From contig JBBRZF010000124.1 in assembly GCA_038236965.1 (NCBI GenBank), forward strand, positions 1 to 10,456: 10,456 nucleotides of DNA, in the 5' to 3' direction. The stretch is from JBBRZF01 sp038236965. GTDB lineage: Bacteria > Acidobacteriota > Terriglobia > Terriglobales > Acidobacteriaceae. Position numbers and translations under genes: made by a program. A model generated the notes under the pieces. That model was given only the letters and a program-made list of their open reading frames with translations. It searched no databases and was not told the origin of the DNA. Shown piece by piece: positions 5,545-10,456 of this stretch. Each line of letters opens with the position of its first letter. Position 1 is the first letter of the stretch.

Positions 5545-6719
5545 GCGACCTGCTGCGTCAACGCATTGTCGAAGTGATTCGCGCGGAGGGGCCGATTCCC
5601 TTTTCGCAATATATGGGCATGTGTCTTTACGAACCCGGACTCGGCTACTATGCGCGGGAGCGCGAGCAGTTCGGGCGGACAGGCGATTTCTATACTTCGT
5701 CTGACGTACACGCGGTCTACGGACGCCTGCTCTGCCGGCAATTCGAAGAGATGTATCGCGCGCTGGGCGCACCCGCACAGATAGATCTCGTCGAACTCGG
5801 CCCCGGTCGCGGACTCTTCGCGCTGGACGTACTGGACTGGGCGGAGAAGAAATTTCCAGCATTCTTCGCGGTCATGCGATACCGGCTAGTAGAGACCTCC
5901 GCATATCTGCGAACGCGCCTCGCTGAGCGGATGGCCGCGCACATCGAGGCCGGACGCGTAAGGATTTACGCGACGCTGGAAGGAGCGGCGGGCGAGTCGT
6001 CCGGCAACGTCATCGTTTTTGGCAATGAGTTCTTCGACGCCTTGCCTGTCGAAATCGTCACTGCCGAAGGCGAAATCCGAGTCGCGCTTTCTGCGGACGC
6101 AAAGTTTGTCGAGAGCATTGCGCCTGCGCGTCCTGAAGTTCTGGAGTTCATCGACCGCTACAGCGTGCATCCCGCGTCGGCTTCGGATGCGGTCGAAGCC
6201 GATTCGCTTCCCGACTTCCGTGCGCGCACAACGCGAGTGGAAGCCGCGCCGATAGCGCAAGACTGGATGCGACGGATCGCCGCCGTTCTCTCCGGGCGAC
6301 AGGGCTTCGCGCTCTTCGTTGATTACGGATACACCCGCGAACAGCAGCTTGCCGGGCGACATCTCGACACCGTCATGACCTATCGCCAGCACACGGCCAG
6401 TGCCGATCCCTACCAGTCTCCGGGCGAGCAGGACATCACCGCGCATGTGAACTTCACGGCCCTCCGCGCCACCGCCGAACAGGCCGGAATGGCGCATCTC
6501 GGACTTGTGACCCAGGCGGAATTCTTAATGGGAATCGGCGAAGAGACGCAATTCTCCGACGCATTCGAAGAGGCACAACTTCCGCAAGAGCGCGCCAAGC
6601 GCGCCATGCAGTTGAAACACCTGGTGATGCCGGATGGATTGGGCGAGGTCTTCCAAGCCATCGCGTTCTCAAGAGGATTGGATGCGCCAGTTCTGGCGGG
6701 GCTGAAGTTCGCGAGATAA
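5541..6719 (+). CDS. MidA/NDUFAF7-type SAM-dependent methyltransferase (COG1565)
   Basis: This 392-residue protein matches the Methyltransf_28 family. In mitochondria the family member NDUFAF7 dimethylates an arginine of a complex I subunit; the bacterial substrate is not established. Visible features are the N-terminal GPIPFSQYMGMCLYEPGLGYY (17-37) and GRTGDFYTSSDVHAVYG (45-61), both diagnostic, the SAM-binding motif I LVELGPGRGL (83-92), GNEFFDALPV (161-170), FVDYGY (259-264), DITAHVNF (298-305), and a conserved C-terminal LVMPDGLGEVFQAIAFSRG (361-379). All family blocks are present and the length is usual, so it appears intact. I chose the ATG at 5541 because it overlaps the previous stop by ATGA and is followed at once by the family's opening residues; the earlier in-frame start at 5430 lies inside the 99-residue ORF. 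It converges with the M1-like gene, with a terminator between them. Confidence 0.9.
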   Translation: MSDLLRQRIVEVIRAEGPIPFSQYMGMCLYEPGLGYYAREREQFGRTGDFYTSSDVHAVYGRLLCRQFEEMYRALGAPAQIDLVELGPGRGLFALDVLDWAEKKFPAFFAVMRYRLVETSAYLRTRLAERMAAHIEAGRVRIYATLEGAAGESSGNVIVFGNEFFDALPVEIVTAEGEIRVALSADAKFVESIAPARPEVLEFIDRYSVHPASASDAVEADSLPDFRARTTRVEAAPIAQDWMRRIAAVLSGRQGFALFVDYGYTREQQLAGRHLDTVMTYRQHTASADPYQSPGEQDITAHVNFTALRATAEQAGMAHLGLVTQAEFLMGIGEETQFSDAFEEAQLPQERAKRAMQLKHLVMPDGLGEVFQAIAFSRGLDAPVLAGLKFAR

Positions 6720-6725
6720 AGCAAC

Positions 6726-6752
6726 AAAAACCCCGCTGCTTTCGCAACGGGG
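6726..6752 (-). terminator. Strong intrinsic terminator for the M1-like gene
   Basis: On the minus strand a 9-bp stem (one G-U pair) with a GAAA tetraloop is followed directly by five T residues (6730-6726). The arms are 6731-6739 and 6744-6752. It lies 66 bases after the stop of the M1-like gene. On the plus strand the same hairpin stands 11 bases after the methyltransferase stop but has only a poor T-tract (CTTCATCT), so it may work in both directions with better efficiency on the minus strand. Confidence 0.88.
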
Positions 6753-6770
6753 CTTCATCTCCTAGCTGTC

Positions 6771-6818
6771 GTCCGACGTCCAGCGTCTGACGTCTAGCGT
6801 CTGACGTCCGGCGTCTGC
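6771..6818. repeat. 14-bp tandem repeat, unit GTCTGACGTCYRGC, 3.4 copies
   Basis: Three near-identical 14-bp units (6771-6784, 6785-6798, 6799-6812) are followed by a partial unit GTCTGC (6813-6818) ending just at the stop codon of the M1-like gene. Each full unit holds the palindrome GACGTC, so three palindromes stand exactly 14 bp apart. The array sits between convergent genes, next to the terminator. Function unknown; a simple-sequence expansion or a protein-binding array are both possible. Confidence 0.85.
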
Positions 6819-9017
6819 TCACATCCCGTTCGCCGGCGTGCTCTCCCGCTGGAATGGGCTGGCAATGTATTTCCTGGCTTCGTCCAATGCGCCTTGCGTG
6901 TTGTCATTGGTGCTTAGCGCCTGGCGATATTCGTTGACGGCGCGTTCGCGCTGTCCGGTGATGTCGAATATCTTGCCGAGTTGAATGTGGCTCCAGACTT
7001 CTGTCCAACGCGGTTCGCCGTCGCCGTTCAGCGATTCGCGATAAGCGTTGGCCGCAGCCTGGTAGTTGCGCTGCAGGAAGAATACTTCCGCGATGCGATA
7101 GTGCGCGAGGGAGCTGTTCTTGTTGATGTCGAGCGCCTTCTGGAATTCGCGCAACGACTCAGCCAGATTCCCCTGCTGCATCATCTGCTGTCCGCGCATG
7201 ATGGAGGTGCGCAGGCGCAGGTCCGGAGAATTCTTCAGCACTTCGGAGTTGGGATCGATGGTGATGCGTCGAGGCTTGCCGAATGTTTCCACCGCGTAGC
7301 TCGAATTCGTGCCCACGACCTCAATGCGTTTCACCTCGGGCTTGCCGTCGGTGTCGATCTTCAACTCCACCGGCATGCGGAAGAGGTCGAGATCCTGCGA
7401 GATCTCGCCGACGACGCGGAAGCCTTTGGCGGTGCGATAGATGGTGTACTTATTCTTGAATTCGGGCGCGCCCGTGGAATCGAGCCACTGCGAGAAGAAC
7501 CACGTCAGTTGCTCGCCGGAAGCCTGCTCCGCAACCTTGGTGAAGTCCTGCACGCTGGCCGATTTTCCTGCATAGGTCTGCGCAAAGGCGCGCATCGTCT
7601 TGTCAAAATTGGCGTCGCCAATAACCCAGCGCAGCATGTGGAATATCATGCCGCCCTTGTCGGAAGACATCGACTGGAAGACCGGGTCGAACGTGTCCAG
7701 CGTGCCGATCTGCGCCAGCGGCACAGTCTCGTAGGCGAGCGCGCCCACAGCCATGTCCTTGGTAGCTTCTTCCGCTCCGGCCTTGCCTGCGGCCTGCTCG
7801 ATGTATCTCGCCTCGGAATAGCGCGCGGTACCATCTGCCAGCCACCAGTCGTTCTTGGTCGCCGGACTGACGCTGACGCCCCACCACTGGTGGGCGATGG
7901 TATTGGCCAACAAGCGGTAATTGATCTTTGTGCTGATGGCGCGCGTTGCCAGCGCGGCGATTTCCGGCGCGTACGCCGTTGGCACCGTGTCGTCGGGCAA
8001 CTGCACCAGGTTCAATACCGTGGACTGCGGCACTCCATAGAGCGTGGTGAAGTAACTGAACTCGCGCGCAGCCGTCTCGCCGTACTCGGCAGCCATGGCT
8101 TTCTGCTCAGGCAAAAAGTAGACGTGGACGGTGAGTCCGCCGGAACTGACCGGAGTGTCCTGGAATTTGCCGATGAGGATGGTGCCGGGGAAACTGGACT
8201 TTTCAGAAGTAAACGTCACCGAACGTTCGCCGGCGCGGGGAGCATGAGCGACTTCCGAAGCGACAGCGGTTTTCCTGGCAGCAGTCTTCGCTGTTTTAGA
8301 CGAGGTCTTGGCAGTTTTATTCGCCGGAGTCGCAGATTTTTGCGCCGCAGTGGCAGACTTGCGCTTCAACACCGGAGGCCCGTTCTTTTCTTCCTCGGAG
8401 GCAACGGGCGCAGCAGTCGCCTTGGGAGGCGCAACGGCCGTGCTTCCGCTCGATTCTTTTCCGCTACCGATGACGGTGTATCCGTTGGGAACCGTGATGG
8501 TGATGGTCGAGGTGAAGCGGTCAGTGCCGTACCCTGAGACGGGGAACCATCGTCCTGCGTAAAGCAGGTAGCTGATGGGGTCGGCCACCTCCGCCAGTTT
8601 CAATCCTTGCACCGGACTGTCTTCGGCGGAGAGCAGGACTCCCTCGTAATCGATAGTGAAGGTCTCCGACTGTCCCTTGGCGAGGGCCGCCACCAACGGG
8701 ATACGCATGCTTCCGTCCTGGCCCATGCGCTCGGATTGCAAGACGTTTCCCTGCGAGTCGACGATTTTGGTGGGACGCAAACCGTTGTGCAGTTGGAAGG
8801 TCGCCACGCTGATGTCGTCGAGAGCGGTGAACCGGACCTTGGCTCGTGCGGAGAGCCTATGCGTGCTCGGCTGCACGTTGGCATCGATGACGTAATCGTC
8901 AACTTGAAGGCGTGCTTTGGAATCGGCGGCGCGGATGTGCAGCGCCAGCGTCAAGCCAGCGAGCAGAATCATGGTCGCAAGAACAGCACGCTCCAAGGAG
9001 CGTCGTGCTTTTAGCAT
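6819..9017 (-). CDS. Exported M1-aminopeptidase-like protein with degenerate active site, Lys/Ala-rich insert and C-terminal TPRs
   Basis: This 732-residue protein starts with a signal peptide or N-terminal anchor (about 6-30: RSLERAVLATMILLAGLTLAL). Residues about 35-375 follow the M1 beta-sandwich N-domain, interrupted at about 188-261 by a Ser/Thr/Lys/Ala-rich insert. The catalytic-domain core is recognisable in IAHQWWG (374-380), WWLADGTARYSE (391-402) and DKGGMIFHMLRWVIGD (453-468). However, HExxH reads N372-T373-I-A-H376, the third zinc ligand Glu (18 residues later) is Asp395, no GxMEN loop is seen, and the YxKG tyrosine is Ser452. Zinc peptidase activity is therefore unlikely; a binding or scaffold role is inferred. 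About three TPR repeats occupy 604-706. I chose the ATG at 9015-9017 because AGGAG (9028-9032) lies 10 bases upstream and the signal peptide then starts normally; the ATG at 9047 has no Shine-Dalgarno. The gene is followed by the terminator at 6726-6752. Confidence 0.85.
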   Translation of the reverse strand: MLKARRSLERAVLATMILLAGLTLALHIRAADSKARLQVDDYVIDANVQPSTHRLSARAKVRFTALDDISVATFQLHNGLRPTKIVDSQGNVLQSERMGQDGSMRIPLVAALAKGQSETFTIDYEGVLLSAEDSPVQGLKLAEVADPISYLLYAGRWFPVSGYGTDRFTSTITITVPNGYTVIGSGKESSGSTAVAPPKATAAPVASEEEKNGPPVLKRKSATAAQKSATPANKTAKTSSKTAKTAARKTAVASEVAHAPRAGERSVTFTSEKSSFPGTILIGKFQDTPVSSGGLTVHVYFLPEQKAMAAEYGETAAREFSYFTTLYGVPQSTVLNLVQLPDDTVPTAYAPEIAALATRAISTKINYRLLANTIAHQWWGVSVSPATKNDWWLADGTARYSEARYIEQAAGKAGAEEATKDMAVGALAYETVPLAQIGTLDTFDPVFQSMSSDKGGMIFHMLRWVIGDANFDKTMRAFAQTYAGKSASVQDFTKVAEQASGEQLTWFFSQWLDSTGAPEFKNKYTIYRTAKGFRVVGEISQDLDLFRMPVELKIDTDGKPEVKRIEVVGTNSSYAVETFGKPRRITIDPNSEVLKNSPDLRLRTSIMRGQQMMQQGNLAESLREFQKALDINKNSSLAHYRIAEVFFLQRNYQAAANAYRESLNGDGEPRWTEVWSHIQLGKIFDITGQRERAVNEYRQALSTNDNTQGALDEARKYIASPFQRESTPANGM
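8235..8456 (-). other. Coding region of Lys/Ala/Thr-rich low-complexity insert in the M1-like protein
   Basis: This stretch encodes about 74 residues dominated by Ala, Lys, Thr and Ser, with short repeats such as KTAK and KSAT and around ten lysines, and one acidic cluster (SEEEK). It lies between two beta strands of the N-terminal domain (GYTVIGSG before, RSVTFTSEKS after) that are adjacent in ordinary M1 proteins, so it is an insertion in a surface loop. The composition recalls histone-H1-like or PAK-type bacterial tails. Confidence 0.75.
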
Positions 9018-9183
9018 TGAGAGATTACTCCTGCAGTGTTGCTGCATTTAACTTGATGAGAAAATTGGCCCAAAAGATGCGAACGGCTGCTCACGTTGAT
9101 GCAGTTTAACCGCTCTCCCCAAGTTCTTATATCTATTCAACCCCGGAAGAGCTTGTATGTCGCGCCCGGCATGAGCGACGAAC
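9018..9183. other. Intergenic leader of the M1-like gene
   Basis: These 166 bases separate the lpxB stop from the M1-like start and are more AT-rich than the genes. On the minus strand they hold the AGGAG Shine-Dalgarno (plus-strand 9028-9032) and a short inverted repeat (TGCAG 9032-9036, CTGCA 9042-9046) that touches it. AT-rich tracts such as ATATAAG (within 9125-9140) could be -10 elements, but no matching -35 was found. No clear terminator for lpxB is visible. Confidence 0.5.
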
Positions 9184-10362
9184 CTAAGTTGAGACCACCT
9201 CGAGCACGGCCCTGGCGGCACGTTCAGCCGCTGGAACACCCGCCGCGCGCAGCTTTTCGCGGATTTCAGCCAGTCCGGAGAGCATCGTGGAGCGCTCCAT
9301 GCCGTCCTGAAGCAGCACCGCAAGCTGTCTTGCCACATTCTGCGCCGTGAACCCGTCTTGCACAAGTTCGGGAACGACTTCCCTTCCGGCAATCAGGTTG
9401 GGCATGGCATAGAACGGGACTTTCACCATCCGTTTCCCAAAAAAGTACGTAAGAGAAGAAAGCCTGTAAACCATCACGAACGGTGTGCCAATCAGGGCGG
9501 CCTCGACGGTCGCAGTTCCGCTGGCGACCACCGCCGCGCGGGAGTGCATGAGCGCGACGCGAGCGTCGTCCACAAAGGTGAAGCGGGCCTTGGTGGCGTT
9601 GGGAGGGAATGCCTGTTGCACAAACCGCGTGTCCAGCGTGGACGCAACGGGTACGAGGTATTCATTGGCGTCGCCGAGTTGCACGGCGGCCTGGGCCATG
9701 GTGGTGGCGTGTCGTTGAATCTCGCCTCGGCGACTGCCGGGCAGGAGGGCGATCCAATTTTTGGCAGGGTCTAGCTGGTATCGCTGCGCAAATTCATCGC
9801 GGGTCACGGCGGGCATAAGCAGTTCGGCCAGCGGGTGTCCGACGAACTCGGCGTCCACTTGATGTCCGCTATAGAACTCGCGCTCGAAGGGGAAGATGAC
9901 GAGCATCTTGCGGACGTAGCGCTTGACCAGTTTGATGCGTCCTTGGCGCCACGCCCATAGTTGCGGGCTTATGTAATAGACGACGGGGATTCTTCGGGCA
10001 TGAAGTTCGCGGGCTAAGCGAAAATTGAAATCGGAGAAGTCGATGAGCACTGCGACATCGGGCTTGCGGCGATCGACCTCGGCCAGCAGGCGATGGAATT
10101 CCCGGTAGATTCCCGGCAGATGCTTTACGACTTCGACCAGTCCGACCACCGCGACCTTGGCGGCATCGACCACCGTGTCACATCCGGCAGAGCGCATCAG
10201 TTCGCCGCCAACGCCGAAGCACTCCACGCTGGAAAATTTGTTATCGGTAGAGATGAGATGGCGAAGCGCTTCCAGCAATCCAGCGCCGTACATTTCGCCG
10301 CTTGCCTCTCCGGCGGAGATAAGGATCTTCAGCGGACGCGCGGATTGAGGTTGCGTGTTCAA
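9184..10362 (-). CDS. lpxB: Lipid-A-disaccharide synthase
   Basis: LpxB condenses UDP-2,3-diacylglucosamine with lipid X to form the tetraacyl disaccharide of lipid A, at the cytoplasmic face of the inner membrane. The 392-residue length is normal. Motifs in order are ILISAGEASGEMYGAGLL (13-30), IDFSDFNFRLA (about 106-116), YYISPQLWAWRQGRIK (128-143), IFPFEREFY, FVGHPL, ALLPGSRRGEI (about 207-217), a SGTATVEAALIGTPFVMVY block in the GT-B donor-side domain, and PNLIAGREVVPELVQ. The usual GExSGD at the N-terminus reads GEASGE, a conservative change. An in-frame TGA lies six codons upstream of the TTG at 10360-10362, and no ATG is available between it and the core, so TTG is the likely start; CTG at codon 11 is an alternative. 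No Shine-Dalgarno is evident. LpxB is the main evidence for an outer membrane. Confidence 0.95.
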   Translation of the reverse strand: MNTQPQSARPLKILISAGEASGEMYGAGLLEALRHLISTDNKFSSVECFGVGGELMRSAGCDTVVDAAKVAVVGLVEVVKHLPGIYREFHRLLAEVDRRKPDVAVLIDFSDFNFRLARELHARRIPVVYYISPQLWAWRQGRIKLVKRYVRKMLVIFPFEREFYSGHQVDAEFVGHPLAELLMPAVTRDEFAQRYQLDPAKNWIALLPGSRRGEIQRHATTMAQAAVQLGDANEYLVPVASTLDTRFVQQAFPPNATKARFTFVDDARVALMHSRAAVVASGTATVEAALIGTPFVMVYRLSSLTYFFGKRMVKVPFYAMPNLIAGREVVPELVQDGFTAQNVARQLAVLLQDGMERSTMLSGLAEIREKLRAAGVPAAERAARAVLEVVST

Positions 10363-10456
10363 GCCAGAGAAGGATATCAGTCGCCAGATTAAAATGGAGC
10401 GCGATCAGCCGATACGCCGATTGTCTACCGAGGCAGGGCCGAAGATGCCTCGCAGA
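10363..10456. other. Upstream region of lpxB, no gene assigned
   Basis: These 94 bases reach the right edge. A plus-strand ATG at 10394 opens a frame of 21 codons without a stop to the edge, but no ribosome binding site is well placed. On the minus strand one frame is open across the region but would overlap lpxB out of frame. I see no promoter I can defend. Confidence 0.4.

Noticed and set aside
5224..5862. Minus-strand open frame of 212 codons opposite the 99-residue ORF and methyltransferase
   Set aside because: Arg-rich composition with no motif, and it covers conserved methyltransferase blocks on the other strand.
6981..8537. Plus-strand open frame of 518 codons
   Set aside because: It is wholly antisense to the M1-like gene, which has recognisable domains, a ribosome site and a terminator. 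The plus-strand product is Arg/His/Gly-rich without any motif, as expected for the shadow of a GC-rich gene.
9018..9047. Ten-residue N-terminal extension of the M1-like protein from the ATG at 9047
   Set aside because: No ribosome site precedes it, while AGGAG is well placed for the ATG at 9017.
9037..9066. Possible promoter TTGGGC-17-TAAATG on the minus strand before the M1-like gene
   Set aside because: Both hexamers match the consensus poorly, and such matches are frequent in AT-rich intergenic DNA.
10394..10456. Possible divergent plus-strand gene starting at ATG 10394
   Set aside because: Only 21 codons are visible, with no well-spaced ribosome site and no recognisable residues; this is not enough to call a gene.

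Overview
The window looks like core chromosome of a Gram-negative, moderately GC-rich bacterium, most likely an acidobacterium (Terriglobia/Koribacter-like). This placement is inferred from the gene set, from protein flavour, and from simple AATTAC-type and GACGTC-type intergenic repeats. It rests on no database search. LpxB implies a lipid A outer membrane, and Psd plus PssA imply phosphatidylethanolamine membranes. No mobile element, CRISPR array, tRNA or rRNA is visible. The longest stretch without a gene is about 165 bases.

Layout from left to right. (1) Positions 1-2218, minus strand: psd, pssA and an Asd/USG-1-like gene are joined by ATGA/TGATG stop-start overlaps, so they form one translationally coupled operon. 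The last gene runs off the left edge. A secreted TlpA-like thioredoxin gene (2261-3517) lies 42 bases upstream and probably belongs to the same unit. (2) Positions 3664-5160, minus strand: tsaB, rimI and a small YdcH/DUF465 gene form a compact cluster that ends in a hairpin terminator at 3559-3592. (3) Positions 5245-6719, plus strand: an unrecognised 99-residue protein overlaps a MidA/NDUFAF7-type methyltransferase gene by ATGA. This pair is divergent from tsaB, and an AT-rich tandem repeat fills the shared upstream region. (4) Positions 6726-6818: a strong terminator and a 14-bp tandem repeat separate the convergent genes. (5) Positions 6819-9017, minus strand: a large exported M1-aminopeptidase-like protein with a C-terminal TPR block. 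(6) Positions 9184-10362, minus strand: lpxB, with a TTG start.

Functionally, the window mixes envelope biogenesis (lpxB, psd, pssA, the TlpA-like protein) with translation upkeep (tsaB for t6A tRNA modification, rimI for protein N-acetylation). The least ordinary elements are two apparent pseudoenzymes. The M1-like protein has lost the first zinc histidine, the catalytic glutamate and the YxKG tyrosine; it also has Asp in place of the third zinc ligand and carries a Lys/Ala-rich insert. The aspartate-semialdehyde-dehydrogenase-like protein lacks the catalytic cysteine. I did not find a convincing new defence or mobile system.
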